DNA of 30,580 nucleotides. Origin: a virus. The first letter of the stretch is position 1. Each line of letters begins with the position of its first letter. The notes under the pieces are model-generated. The model had not been told where the DNA came from. It saw only the letters and a program-made list of their open reading frames with translations, and made no database searches. The stretch spans positions 1 to 30,580 of the IMG/VR virus record IMGVR_UViG_3300025942_000017. One strand, written 5' to 3'. Of the stretch, positions 14,089 to 22,195 are shown piece by piece. Made by a program: the position numbers and the translations under genes.

Positions 14089-14273
14089 CCCCGCAACTCG
14101 CGCCCGTCCCGCTTTCGGTCCCGCCATCGATGCACGCTCTCGTGCAGCGCTCGGCCGAATGGTGCCCGTGGCCGCTCAAATGCATGGTCACCAAGCAGCC
14201 GATCAGCGGCAAATGGGTGGGAACACCTTGCGCTTGCGCGAACTGCGTGCTTTTCCGAACCGGAGCCGCGTGA
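14085..14273 (+). CDS. Small cysteine-containing hypothetical protein
   Basis: A 62-residue protein from ATG 14085 (ATGA overlap with the membrane peptide). It has four or five cysteines arranged WCPWPLKC and PCACANC, which could bind a metal. The N-terminus is proline-rich (PQLAPVPLSVPPS). A longer same-frame ORF from 13965 is the shadow of the upstream genes. The family is unknown. Confidence 0.55.
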   Translation: MTPQLAPVPLSVPPSMHALVQRSAEWCPWPLKCMVTKQPISGKWVGTPCACANCVLFRTGAA

Positions 14274-14286
14274 TATTCGCGAGGGC

Positions 14287-14748
14287 ATGAGCACTCAAAC
14301 TGCTTCCCCGATGAAGATCACCGTCCGCGGCTCCCTCCGACTCATCGCCTGCCCCTCATGCGGCGAACTCCACGACAAGAGCGATTGGCCGCCGAACCAC
14401 GCCCGCCCAGGTGAAGTGCTCGTCGCTCCCAATGTCATCCGCGATGAGATGCCACCGATCCAGGGCCAGCACGACGGCAAGATCTACGACAGCAAGCGCG
14501 CCATCCGCGCCAGCTACGAGCCGAGTGGCAACGCCGAGGGCAAGAAGTTCGTCGAGATCGGCAACGACCCGGCCAGGTTGCGCCCATTCAAGCGACAACC
14601 GCCAGACAAGAAGGGCATTCGCACCTCGATTGAGAAAGCCCGCGCTAAGCTCTCAAACGGCGAAGTCACGCCGGAAACCTATGAGCGCAAGGTAATCACG
14701 CGACCCGGCCCGCTGCTCGCCCGCAAGGGCAAGGAAAAGCGGATATGA
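14287..14748 (+). CDS. Zinc-ribbon-like head-region protein
   Basis: A 153-residue protein. Near the start is CPSCGELH, half of a zinc ribbon; the following part VLVAPNVIRDEMPPIQGQHD and SKRAIRASYEPSG reads like small FmdB-like phage proteins found near portal and scaffold genes. The rest is basic and helical (GIRTSIEKARAKLSNGEVT). The start is uncertain: ATG 14287 has GAGGG only one base away, while the in-frame ATG 14311 lacks a good site. The stop overlaps the next start by ATGA. Function unknown. Confidence 0.62.
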   Translation: MSTQTASPMKITVRGSLRLIACPSCGELHDKSDWPPNHARPGEVLVAPNVIRDEMPPIQGQHDGKIYDSKRAIRASYEPSGNAEGKKFVEIGNDPARLRPFKRQPPDKKGIRTSIEKARAKLSNGEVTPETYERKVITRPGPLLARKGKEKRI

Positions 14749-15002
14749 TCGACAAACTGCTGCAAAACTGGAGCGATGACGAGCGCTGGACACCTGAACT
14801 CGCCGCCAACGTTCTCACCGCGCAAGAAGCCATGAGTGGCGGGTGGTATCCGACCGAACACATCCGCTTTGTCGAGCGCGGCGTGCCGGCTCGGTTTATC
14901 CTCCAGCAACTATGGCTCGCGATCAGCCCAAATACCGGCCAATCTCTCGATTTCGCCGAGTGGCGAGACGTTCCATCCGTAAAGGAAACTCCGCATGCCT
15001 GA
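14745..15002 (+). CDS. Small hypothetical protein before scaffold
   Basis: An 85-residue protein with several tryptophans and helical character (LLQNWSDDERWTPELAANVL, FILQQLWLAISPN). It overlaps the previous gene by ATGA and the scaffold gene by 8 bases. It has no membrane segment or catalytic motif. Tight coupling on both sides suggests a part in head assembly, but I recognise no family. Confidence 0.62.
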   Translation: MIDKLLQNWSDDERWTPELAANVLTAQEAMSGGWYPTEHIRFVERGVPARFILQQLWLAISPNTGQSLDFAEWRDVPSVKETPHA

Positions 15003-16257
15003 CGCCATCGTCGCCGAAGCCTCGCCGGCTCCCGATCCCAACGCGATCGTCATGCCGGACAATCCGATCACGGACCCGGAGCCAAAAAAGCCCGAGCCCA
15101 AGGTCGAGGAAAAGCCAAAGCCATCGCTGCGTGACAGCATCGCCAAGGCCAAGGCCAAAGTGGACGCTGCCGAGGTCGACCCGAAGGCGGTGAAGACCGA
15201 GGCCAAGCCCAAGGTTGAGGTGAAAACCGAGAAGGTCGATCCGAAAGCGAAGCCGGAGACGAAGACCGAGCCGGTCAAGTCGGAGCGACCGCGCGGCGAG
15301 CATGGCCACTTCGCGCCGGATCCCAATAAGACCGATGCCGAGAACGAAGCGGCGCGGCGCGAGAGCGAGGTCAAGGACGCTGCCACCACGCGCCAGAGCG
15401 AGGCGAAGCCCGGCGACACGACCGATCACCGCCAGCCGCCGGCGCGCTTCTCGCAGGCCGCCAAGGAGACCTGGGCCACACTCCCCGAGGAGACGCAGAA
15501 GGAGACGCACCGCGCCTTCCGCGAACTCGAGGCCGGCTTGACTAAGCACCGCGAGGGCTCGGCCCGCTACAACGAGGTCTTCAAGACCTATGACGACATG
15601 GCCAAGCAGTCGAATGTCGACCCCAAGGCCACGCTCGAGGGCTACATCGCGATCGATCGCGCGCTGCACTCCGGCAATCCGCAGCACATCGTCGGCGCCA
15701 TCAACGAGGTGATGAAGGCGGCCGGCATCGATCCGAAGCAATATGCGCAGGCCATTCTTGGCGGTCAGCAACAGCAGCCCAACCAGCAACAAGAACGCCA
15801 GGCGCAGCCCAGCGCCGAGGTGGTCGAATTGCGCCGTACCGTGGCTCAGTTGCAGGAGAAACTCGGCGGCGTCGAGCAGCATATTCAGTCACAGGTCAAG
15901 GATAGGCACCAGCAGACGTTGCAGGAATGGGGCGCCGACAAGCCGCACTGGGACAAGCTGCTGCCGCAGATCAGAACGTTGGTCAAGGACGAGGGATTGT
16001 CGCCCGACGACGCCTATGCTAGTGCTTTGGTCGCGGCGCAGGATCAAGCGCGGGCCTTTCTCGGTGACAGTGCGCTCAAAACGCCATCACCGCGGCCCTC
16101 GAAATCTAGCACCGAAGAGCTTAGCGAGCAGATCGAAAAAGGCTCGAGATCGATCAACGGCGCTCCAAGCGCAGGTGCAGAACCCGCGTCTCGTAAATCA
16201 GGACCGCTCCCCCCACTCAAGGAATCCATCGCGAGGGCCATGCGCTCAGTGGTGTGA
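14995..16257 (+). CDS. Probable capsid scaffolding protein
   Basis: A 420-residue, highly charged, cysteine-free protein directly before the coat gene, the usual place for scaffold. Residues 1-140 are Pro/Lys/Glu-rich and probably disordered (EPKKPEPKVEEKPKPS, VEVKTEKVDPKAKPE). The centre has PPARFSQAAKETWATLPEET and a long helical part with LRRTVAQLQEKLGGVEQHI coiled coil (about 275-300). The end is a basic helix, PPLKESIARAMRSVV. In other short-tailed phages such proteins co-assemble with coat and leave the shell before DNA packaging. Assignment rests on location and composition. Confidence 0.75.
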   Translation: MPDAIVAEASPAPDPNAIVMPDNPITDPEPKKPEPKVEEKPKPSLRDSIAKAKAKVDAAEVDPKAVKTEAKPKVEVKTEKVDPKAKPETKTEPVKSERPRGEHGHFAPDPNKTDAENEAARRESEVKDAATTRQSEAKPGDTTDHRQPPARFSQAAKETWATLPEETQKETHRAFRELEAGLTKHREGSARYNEVFKTYDDMAKQSNVDPKATLEGYIAIDRALHSGNPQHIVGAINEVMKAAGIDPKQYAQAILGGQQQQPNQQQERQAQPSAEVVELRRTVAQLQEKLGGVEQHIQSQVKDRHQQTLQEWGADKPHWDKLLPQIRTLVKDEGLSPDDAYASALVAAQDQARAFLGDSALKTPSPRPSKSSTEELSEQIEKGSRSINGAPSAGAEPASRKSGPLPPLKESIARAMRSVV

Positions 16258-16280
16258 TCTCCGCCACATCGGGTGCTTAA

Positions 16281-17291
16281 ATGAGCCTGACTACCGTCGA
16301 GAAAAACCAGGAAATCCTGTCGATGACGCTGGAGGATCGCGCCCCCGGCTATCAGGATCTGGTCTCGAACTCCAACGCGCTCCTCGCCACGATGCAGCGC
16401 AAGGGCCTTTGGCAGACCTACTCCGGCCCCACCATTCGTGAGCGCCTGCTGTACGCGCTCAGCGGCAACATCGTCTGGTACAACGGCTACGACTATCTGC
16501 CGAACTCGCCGGCCGAGCTGTTCAACGACGCCGAGTTCCGCCCCAAGATGCTGGCGGCTGGCGTGTCCCTCGCCAACGAGGATATCCTCAACAACGAGGG
16601 GTCCAACCAGCTGATGGACATCATGGAAGCTCACATCGGCGCGGCCGAAATCGAGCTCCAGAACGAAACCGACACGTCGCTGCAGTCGGATGGCACTCGT
16701 TTTGGCGGCAAGGAGCTCGGTGGCCTCAAGCTTGCCGTTCCGACCACCGTCAACTCGGGCACCTACGGCGGTATCTCGCGCGTGACCAACGCCATCTGGC
16801 GCACCACCACATTCGACATCAACTCCTACGATACCGGCATTGGCACCGGCTGGACCTCGACGACGGTCCGCCCATTCCTCAATCGCTTCATGACCATCCG
16901 GTCGCGGGCGAAGCAGGGCGCCGATCTGCTCTTGGCCTCGGCCGAGCCGTACGCGGCTTACGACGCGGCAACGGTGGCGATCCAGCGCATCAACGACGAG
17001 ACCCAGCTAGGCAAGCTCGGGTTCCAGTCGCTGAAATACTTCGGCGCCGGCCGCTCGGCCGAAATCGTGCAGGATGGTGGCATCGGCTCCAATATGCCGT
17101 CGAGCACGGTCTATGGCCTGATGACCGACGCGCTGCGCATCCGCTACCACCCGGAGCGCAACTTCTCCAAGATCGGCAAGACGATGATGCCGATCAATCA
17201 GGACGCCCAGGTCCAGTATATCGGGCTCATGGCCGAACTCACGATGGTCAATCCGCTGTTCCAGTGGAAGGCCTACGACAGTTCGCCATGA
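16281..17291 (+). CDS. Major capsid protein
   Basis: A 336-residue protein after the scaffold gene. It has no membrane segment and few cysteines, with features of a capsid subunit: an N-terminal helix region EKNQEILSMTLEDRAPGYQD, GPTIRERLLYALSGNIVWYN, a beta-rich body (KELGGLKLAVPTTVNSGTYG), FNRFMTIRSRAK-like helix (here PFLNRFMTIRSRAKQGADLL), a probable spine region ASAEPYAAYDAATVAIQRIN and the C-terminal GLMAELTMVNPLFQWKAYD. The HK97 fold is assumed from knowledge of tailed phages. GGGTG at 16271-16275 is a modest ribosome site. A smaller capsid-associated gene follows. Confidence 0.85.
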   Translation: MSLTTVEKNQEILSMTLEDRAPGYQDLVSNSNALLATMQRKGLWQTYSGPTIRERLLYALSGNIVWYNGYDYLPNSPAELFNDAEFRPKMLAAGVSLANEDILNNEGSNQLMDIMEAHIGAAEIELQNETDTSLQSDGTRFGGKELGGLKLAVPTTVNSGTYGGISRVTNAIWRTTTFDINSYDTGIGTGWTSTTVRPFLNRFMTIRSRAKQGADLLLASAEPYAAYDAATVAIQRINDETQLGKLGFQSLKYFGAGRSAEIVQDGGIGSNMPSSTVYGLMTDALRIRYHPERNFSKIGKTMMPINQDAQVQYIGLMAELTMVNPLFQWKAYDSSP

Positions 17292-17337
17292 GATGCCTCT
17301 GACCCAAACCCCAAAAACCCCGTCCTGAGAGGCGACA

Positions 17338-17862
17338 ATGACCTTCGTTCCCGCAACTTCAAGTCTCGGCCTGCAGCGCATCGCCGATACCGCTCTGGCG
17401 GTGTCCACGATGTTCGCTGGCGGTCGCAAGCCAGGCCCCCAGCTCGGCGACATCATCCGCGCCATCGACCCGACGTATGGTGCGGGCGAGTTTATCTATC
17501 TGCAGGGCGTCGCCTCCACAGTGGTGGGCTCGCTGGTGACGTTCGACCCGTACCTAAACACCACCACGCTCGCTCCGGCGACGGGCGGCAAGGGGCCCGT
17601 CGCTGTGGCAATGTCGATCAACCTGCTCGGCTATTACGGCTGGTATCAGATCGGCGGTGTGGCCGCGGTGAAGTGCCCCAACTCTGTGGTGGTCGGCGCG
17701 GATGTCTACATGCTGGCGGCGACGCCGGGCAGCGTGGACGATGCGCAGGTCAACGGCGAGCAGGTGCTCAACGCGACGTTCTCGACCGACACCGGCACGC
17801 CATCGAGCGGTCTGGCGCTGGTCCATATCAACCGCCCGTTCCTCCAGGGGCAGGTGGTCTAA
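17338..17862 (+). CDS. Probable capsid-associated/decoration protein
   Basis: A 174-residue Gly/Ala/Val-rich beta protein immediately after the coat gene. It reads as strands such as GEFIYLQGVASTVVGSLVTF, GPVAVAMSINLLGYYGWYQI, GVAAVKCPNSVVVGADVYML and SSGLALVHINRPFLQGQVV, a pattern common in head-decoration proteins. GAGAGG just upstream is the ribosome site; it can pair with GCCTCT at 17295-17300 in a weak long-loop stem. A terminator follows, so this is the last gene of the head transcript. Confidence 0.68.
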   Translation: MTFVPATSSLGLQRIADTALAVSTMFAGGRKPGPQLGDIIRAIDPTYGAGEFIYLQGVASTVVGSLVTFDPYLNTTTLAPATGGKGPVAVAMSINLLGYYGWYQIGGVAAVKCPNSVVVGADVYMLAATPGSVDDAQVNGEQVLNATFSTDTGTPSSGLALVHINRPFLQGQVV

Positions 17863-17887
17863 CCATCTCCCATATATTCTCCCGGAA

Positions 17888-17921
17888 GGGGCTGGCAGCG
17901 ATGCTGGCCCCTTTTGCGTTT
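17888..17921 (+). terminator. Rho-independent terminator after head genes
   Basis: GGGGC (17888-17892) pairs with GCCCC (17907-17911), with an inner CAGC-GAT-GCTG stem, followed by TTTTGCGTTT. It lies in the 108-base gap between the capsid-associated gene and the next gene. It is weaker than the one after terL because the stem has a three-base bulge. Confidence 0.72.
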
Positions 17922-17929
17922 ATCAGGTA

Positions 17930-17946
17930 AGCCTAATCAATAGGCT
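17930..17946. repeat. Small inverted repeat between terminator and gene
   Basis: AGCCTA-atcaa-TAGGCT is a perfect 6-bp dyad just after the terminator and before GAGGAA (17958-17963) and ATG 17971. It could be a protein-binding site or a leader hairpin. No convincing -35/-10 pair was found beside it. Confidence 0.35.
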
Positions 17947-17970
17947 CAAACCCTTCCGAGGAAATCCCCG

Positions 17971-18747
17971 ATGGACCAAATTTACCTCAAGCCCGATGCG
18001 AATGCTGGAACGCGAGTCGTGTTCCGCGTGCACGGCATTGTTGACGAAATGGCGTCTCGCGCCGCTAAGCGCGCCATTCACAAAGACATCGAGGTCTGCG
18101 ACATCAGTTTCGCGGGCAACAAGCAGACGATCGGCACGTTCCCGGCGCACGAAGTTGCCGACTGGGTCGACGATCCGGAATACGGTGAGCGCCACCAGCG
18201 CACTTATGCCGAGAAGTACGCCAAGGAATATGCCGCGTTCAAAGCCGGCAACCCGCAGTCGCAGGCCGGAACGCCGCTCGAAGCACTGGCGATGAGCGAG
18301 AACAAACGCCGCGAATTGCGCCAGATCAACGTGTGGACCGTCGAAGCCCTGGCCTCACTCGACGGCAACAATCTCAAGAACCTCGGCATGGGCGGCCGCG
18401 AGCTCAAGAACCAGGCCATTGCGTTCCTCGAGCAGGCGGCGGCCGGCGCCGGCGATCAGCTCCTGATCACCGAACTCGCCAAGCGAGACGCCGTCATCGC
18501 CGAAATGCAGGCTAAGCTCGAGGCGCTAACGTCATCGGACAAGACCGGCGCCGAGCCAGAAACCACAGAGATCGAGCCCGACGTCACCGCCTCGACCGAA
18601 AATCCGCAGTGGGCGACCTTCTCCGACGAGGACATCGCCAACATGCTGACCGAGGCTGGCATCAAGGTCGATGGTCGCTGGGGCCGCGCCACGCTGATCG
18701 AGAAGGCCGAAGAAAAGATCGCCGCGAAGACTAAGCAAGACGCCTAA
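17971..18747 (+). CDS. Hypothetical protein with HhH-like and coiled-coil parts
   Basis: A 258-residue acidic protein. The first 85 residues look globular (MDQIYLKPDANAGTRVVFRV, FAGNKQTIGTFPAHEVADWV). Residues about 112-150 (INVWTVEALASLDGNNLKNL then GMGGRELKNQAIAFLEQA) resemble a helix-hairpin-helix segment. A short coiled coil follows (LAKRDAVIAEMQAKLEAL), then an acidic linker, and the end (ATFSDEDIANMLTEAGIKVD, GRWGRATLIEKAEEKI) looks like a SAP/HeH-type helical motif, which often touches nucleic acid. Location between coat and tail-adaptor genes suggests a virion or assembly role. No named family. Confidence 0.65.
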   Translation: MDQIYLKPDANAGTRVVFRVHGIVDEMASRAAKRAIHKDIEVCDISFAGNKQTIGTFPAHEVADWVDDPEYGERHQRTYAEKYAKEYAAFKAGNPQSQAGTPLEALAMSENKRRELRQINVWTVEALASLDGNNLKNLGMGGRELKNQAIAFLEQAAAGAGDQLLITELAKRDAVIAEMQAKLEALTSSDKTGAEPETTEIEPDVTASTENPQWATFSDEDIANMLTEAGIKVDGRWGRATLIEKAEEKIAAKTKQDA

Positions 18748-18759
18748 CAGGAGGCCGCC

Positions 18760-19503
18760 ATTTCGATCCTCACAGTCGTGCAGCAGGCGTCATCGAAATG
18801 CGGCTTCACCAGCCCGACGCAATTGGTCGCGGACACCACTGCGACCTCGCTTGAAATCCAGGCCACCCTCGCCGAGGTCGCCGCCCAGATCCGCGATCGC
18901 TACGACTGGCAGGCCTACAAGGCCCTAGGGACGCTAACCGGAGACGGCGTGACCTTGGGGTTTAGCTTCCCCGCAAATTACGCCCGCATGCTCAAGAAAG
19001 CGAGCTTATGGCCGTCCTCGAACCCCAATCGGCCTCTGACCCATATCGTCGACTCCGACCTGTGGCTGGGGATGATCTCGCAGAACTTCACTCCCGTCGT
19101 CGGGATGTGGACGATCTACGGCAACCTGATCCAGATCCGCATGGGCGGCCAGACTGCCCCGATGGCTTTGGCTGCAACGGTGCAATTCTTCTACGAGACC
19201 AACCTGCAGTTCACCGACAGTGGCGGCACGCCCAAGACAGCGATTACCGCGGATGGCGACATCTTCCGGCTGACCCCTGACACGACGGTCGGCGAGCGCC
19301 TGTTGAAACTGGGTTTCATCGCCAAGTGGAAGCAGGACAAAGGCCGCCCCTATGCGCAGGATACCTCGGATTTCGAGGATGCGCTCGGAGTGCTGATCGG
19401 CAACGACAAGGGCAGCAAGATCATCGCCGTCGGACCGGGCCGCTACCCCGCAGGGGTCGACATCGCGGCGCCTTGGCCGGTGATCGACAACGGGGGGCCG
19501 TAA
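18760..19503 (+). CDS. Head-to-tail adaptor-like protein, probable ATT start
   Basis: The protein (247 residues) resembles podoviral tail-adaptor/tail-tubular A-like proteins: a short helical start, TTATSLEIQATLAEVAAQIR, DRYDWQAYKALGTLTGDG, LGFSFPANYARMLKKASLWP, MWTIYGNLIQIRMGGQ and FFYETNLQF. The usual start codon available is GTG 18778, but the only ribosome site, CAGGAGG (18748-18754), is 23 bases from it. The site is 5 bases from ATT 18760, which gives the expected family-like beginning (M)SILTVVQQA. An ATT start is rare in bacteria (known for infC). Its stop overlaps the next ATG as TAATG. The adaptor would bind below the portal ring. Confidence 0.72.
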   Translation: MSILTVVQQASSKCGFTSPTQLVADTTATSLEIQATLAEVAAQIRDRYDWQAYKALGTLTGDGVTLGFSFPANYARMLKKASLWPSSNPNRPLTHIVDSDLWLGMISQNFTPVVGMWTIYGNLIQIRMGGQTAPMALAATVQFFYETNLQFTDSGGTPKTAITADGDIFRLTPDTTVGERLLKLGFIAKWKQDKGRPYAQDTSDFEDALGVLIGNDKGSKIIAVGPGRYPAGVDIAAPWPVIDNGGP

Positions 19504-21140
19504 TGCCGTATGCAGCTGGCCGCCGCGTCCCCGTTCAACCCCAGTTTGAACCAGAAAGCGCTCCGGTCCATTTCCCGGCCCCGACTGGCGGTTGGGTCTC
19601 GGCCAAGAACCCGGCAGCTGATGGCAAGGTCCCGTTCAAGCTCTACGGTCCTCCGGCCGAGCGGCTTGAGAACTTCTTTCCCGACGAGGTCGGCATCTCG
19701 GTCATGGGCGGCTCGGCGCTCTACGCGACGATCGGCGCGTTCCCATGCGAATCGATGTGGGCCTACATCGGCGGCACGACACACAAACTCGCTGCGGCCG
19801 GCAACGGCAAAATCTTCGACATCACAACGCCGGGCAGTCCGACCGTTCCACCTTCGGCAGACGTGACGGGCCGGACCACCAACTATTATTCGACACAGAA
19901 TTTCGCGACCTCGGGCGGCAATTACCTCTACGCCTGCAACGATACCGATAAGCCGCTGCTCTATGACGGCACGACCTACACCGCGATCGATGGCGTCTCG
20001 GTTCCCGCGATCACGGGGGTGACTACCTCAACGCTCAGCCAGGTCAACGCCTACAAGAACCGGCTGTTCTTTGTGCAGGGCGGCACTATGAACGTCTGGG
20101 CACTGCCGGTCGGCGCAATCGGCGGCGCTGCGATCCAGATCAGCTTGGCGGGTATCTTCCGCAAGGGCGGTGCGGTGCTGTTCACGGCGACATGGTCGCT
20201 CGATGCCGGCGACGGCTTGAACGCCAATCTGGTGATCATGTCGACCCAGGGCGAGGTCGCGATCTACAACGGCACCGACCCATCGGACGCCACCAAATGG
20301 GCGCTGGTTGGCGTCTACGATGCGCCAAAACCGCTGGGCAAGAACGCCTTCGTCAAGGCCGCGGCGGATCTGCTGCTGTTCACCGAGCAAGGCGCTATCC
20401 CGGTGTCGACCCTCAAGGGTCGCGACAAGGCCAATATCGGCTCCTATGCCGTCTCCAGGGCGATCGAGCCGGACTGGGTTGTGGACGCCCGCACCCGCCG
20501 CGCATTGCCATGGGAGGGCGTGATCTGGCCAAATCGCCAGCGCATGATCGTCTCTAACCCGGTCACCGCCGACGACCAGGCGACTCCACCATGGTGCTAC
20601 GTCGCAAACACGACCACCGGGGCGTGGTGTAAACGCACCGGCTGGAACACGCGCTGTCTCGCGCTGCACAACGAGTTCGTCTATTTTGGCTCCAATGACG
20701 GCACCATCAAGCAGATGGAAATCGGCGCCTCCGACGTCGGCGCGATCTACTACCCGGTCGCCGTGTTCGGCTGGTCGGACATGGGCAAGCCCGGATTCCA
20801 AAAGACCGTCATCTCGGCGATCTCGCGCTGGATCATCGCGGCCCCGATCAATCCGCTGATCTCGGTTTCAGTCAATTTCGCCATCCTGCTCCCCTCGCCG
20901 CCGAACGCGCAGCCCGACATCACGGCGCCAGGCCAGTGGGATGTTGGTCTCTGGGACGTCTCGAAATGGGATACGGGCGCCACGCTCTATGCCTACAATT
21001 CCGGCTGGGTTTCCGTGAACCAGTCCGGCTTTGCGCACGCCGTTCAGGTGCAAATGTCGATGGGCGGCACTGTGACCCCGAACGCCAAACTGCTGCAGGT
21101 GTCGGCGCTGGTCGAGAGCGGCGAGATCATGCTGACGTGA
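19503..21140 (+). CDS. Tail nozzle/hub-like structural protein
   Basis: A 545-residue protein starting in TAATG overlap. Opening residues include FPAPTGGWVSAKN and RLENFFPDEVGISVMGGSAL, common in podoviral tail proteins. The body is a series of beta repeats such as NYLYACNDTDKPLLYDGTTY, AYKNRLFFVQGGTMNVWALP, ADLLLFTEQGAIPVSTLKG and NEFVYFGSNDGTIKQMEIG, which suggests a beta-propeller like that of P22 gp10-type tail hub/nozzle proteins. The C-terminal part (residues 420-545) is another beta domain. It would sit below the adaptor and carry the ejection channel. A longer ORF from 19326 in this frame is the shadow of the adaptor gene. Confidence 0.68.
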   Translation: MPYAAGRRVPVQPQFEPESAPVHFPAPTGGWVSAKNPAADGKVPFKLYGPPAERLENFFPDEVGISVMGGSALYATIGAFPCESMWAYIGGTTHKLAAAGNGKIFDITTPGSPTVPPSADVTGRTTNYYSTQNFATSGGNYLYACNDTDKPLLYDGTTYTAIDGVSVPAITGVTTSTLSQVNAYKNRLFFVQGGTMNVWALPVGAIGGAAIQISLAGIFRKGGAVLFTATWSLDAGDGLNANLVIMSTQGEVAIYNGTDPSDATKWALVGVYDAPKPLGKNAFVKAAADLLLFTEQGAIPVSTLKGRDKANIGSYAVSRAIEPDWVVDARTRRALPWEGVIWPNRQRMIVSNPVTADDQATPPWCYVANTTTGAWCKRTGWNTRCLALHNEFVYFGSNDGTIKQMEIGASDVGAIYYPVAVFGWSDMGKPGFQKTVISAISRWIIAAPINPLISVSVNFAILLPSPPNAQPDITAPGQWDVGLWDVSKWDTGATLYAYNSGWVSVNQSGFAHAVQVQMSMGGTVTPNAKLLQVSALVESGEIMLT

Positions 21141-21655
21141 CCTACACCATTGGCCTCGAGAGCGGCCACACCGCTCACCCCGAGCTCGACCCGCTCTATC
21201 GCCAGCACTATGCCGAGATGCAGGACCGCCTCGCCTCGCAGGGCATCCCGATCGGTCCCTACGCGCCGCGGCTCGATGAATATTTCAAGGGCATGGATGC
21301 AGGGTACATCCTGACTTTTGTCGTGCGGTTCGACGGCGCCCCAGTCGGCTATGCCAATATTTATTTGACATCGGACATGCATAATTCTCAGCCCATCAGT
21401 TCCGAGGACACTATTTTCGTGACCAAGGCGCACCGAAACGGTATCGGTCGGCGCCTCACCAAATTCATCATTGAAGAACTTCGATCCCGCGGTGTTTTAA
21501 GGGCGTGGGCGACTGCCACGACCGACCCTCGCGTGGTACTAATGCTTGAGCGGATGGGGTGGCGTCGGGCCGCCACTGTCATGGTCTACAACTTCGAGGA
21601 CCCCAAGAATGCGCCAAAGAAAGACGCCAGTTCCGACCCGGGAACGTCTGCGTGA
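21137..21655 (+). CDS. GNAT-family N-acetyltransferase
   Basis: A 172-residue protein from GTG 21137 (GTGA overlap with the nozzle gene). It has the GNAT core: strands YILTFVVRFDGAPVGYANIY, acetyl-CoA motif A IFVTKAHRNGIGRRLTKFII with R-N-G-I-G-R at about 100-105, and motif B RAWATATTDPRVVLMLERMG ending at WRRAATVMVYNFE. It would move an acetyl group from acetyl-CoA to an amine; the target is unknown. Such genes occur within tail gene clusters of some short-tailed phages. The last part (PKNAPKKDASSDPGTSA) overlaps the start of the HNH-AP2 gene by 47 bases and looks non-conserved, so the C-terminus may have been altered by that insertion. Confidence 0.8.
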   Translation: MTYTIGLESGHTAHPELDPLYRQHYAEMQDRLASQGIPIGPYAPRLDEYFKGMDAGYILTFVVRFDGAPVGYANIYLTSDMHNSQPISSEDTIFVTKAHRNGIGRRLTKFIIEELRSRGVLRAWATATTDPRVVLMLERMGWRRAATVMVYNFEDPKNAPKKDASSDPGTSA

Positions 21656-22112
21656 GCTTTTTGACTATGACCCGCTGAGCGGTCTTTTCACCCGCAAACT
21701 CAGCGTTGGGCGCAAGAAGTTCAAGCCCGGGACCATCGCAGGATGCGTCGAGGCCCGGGGCTACATCAACATCGGCGTCGATGGGGTCATCTACCGAGCG
21801 CACCAACTGGCCTATCTCTACATGACCGGCGAGTGGCCAGACGACACCATCGATCACTGGAATCGGGTTAAGTCCGACAATCGCTGGGAAAATCTGAGAC
21901 CCGCGACCATGCAAGAGCAGGCGTGGAATATGGATGCCCGTGGCGCCAGTGGTTTACGAGGCGTAAGGCAGGCCGCCCCGGGTAGGTGGTATGCTGGCAT
22001 TACGGTTGATCGGCAATTCTTCTATCTCGGCAGCTTCGACACGCCAGAGGCGGCGCATGAAGCCTATCTCGCCGCCAAAGCCGTTCACCATCCGGGAGCG
22101 CCGCTGCATTGA
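21609..22112 (+). CDS. HNH-AP2 homing endonuclease
   Basis: A 167-residue protein. The N-terminal region RERLRELFDYDPLSGLFTRK and VEARGYINIGVDGVIYRAHQ lead to the HNH core: H65 (YRAHQLAY), then TIDHWNRVKSDNRWENLRPA (D82, H83, and the DNRWENLR turn). Residues 114-161 form an AP2 DNA-binding domain (GLRGVRQAAPGRWYAGITV, FFYLGSFDTPEAAHEAYLA). This architecture is well known for free-standing phage homing endonucleases. It starts within the acetyltransferase gene and ends 83 bases before the probable start of the S74-like gene. It is a selfish insertion rather than a virion gene. Confidence 0.9.
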   Translation: MRQRKTPVPTRERLRELFDYDPLSGLFTRKLSVGRKKFKPGTIAGCVEARGYINIGVDGVIYRAHQLAYLYMTGEWPDDTIDHWNRVKSDNRWENLRPATMQEQAWNMDARGASGLRGVRQAAPGRWYAGITVDRQFFYLGSFDTPEAAHEAYLAAKAVHHPGAPLH

Positions 22113-22154
22113 TTGCCAAAGGGTCGGCTTCGCGGTATTTGTAGCCAGCGGCTT

Positions 22155-22185
22155 CCTCAGACGAAACGCTTTCTCGTCTCTGAGG
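22155..22185 (+). promoter_or_regulatory. Hairpin that hides a Shine-Dalgarno sequence
   Basis: CCTCA (22155-22159) pairs with TGAGG (22181-22185), GAC (22160-22162) with GTC (22176-22178), and GAAA (22163-22166) with TTTC (22170-22173), with loop CGC and two TC bulges. The 3' arm contains TGAGG, the only ribosome site for the ATC 22196 start. No T-run follows, so it is not a terminator. It may act as a translation switch. Confidence 0.45.
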
Positions 22186-22195
22186 GTGATCAAAA

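Noticed and set aside
14923-15882. 319-residue antisense ORF opposite the scaffold gene
   Set aside because: Leu/Gly/Arg repeat pattern mirrors the Lys/Glu/Pro-rich scaffold codons; no independent evidence.
17295-17333. GCCTCT / AGAGGC inverted repeat before the capsid-associated gene
   Set aside because: Six pairs with a 27-base loop are too weak to call a regulatory hairpin.
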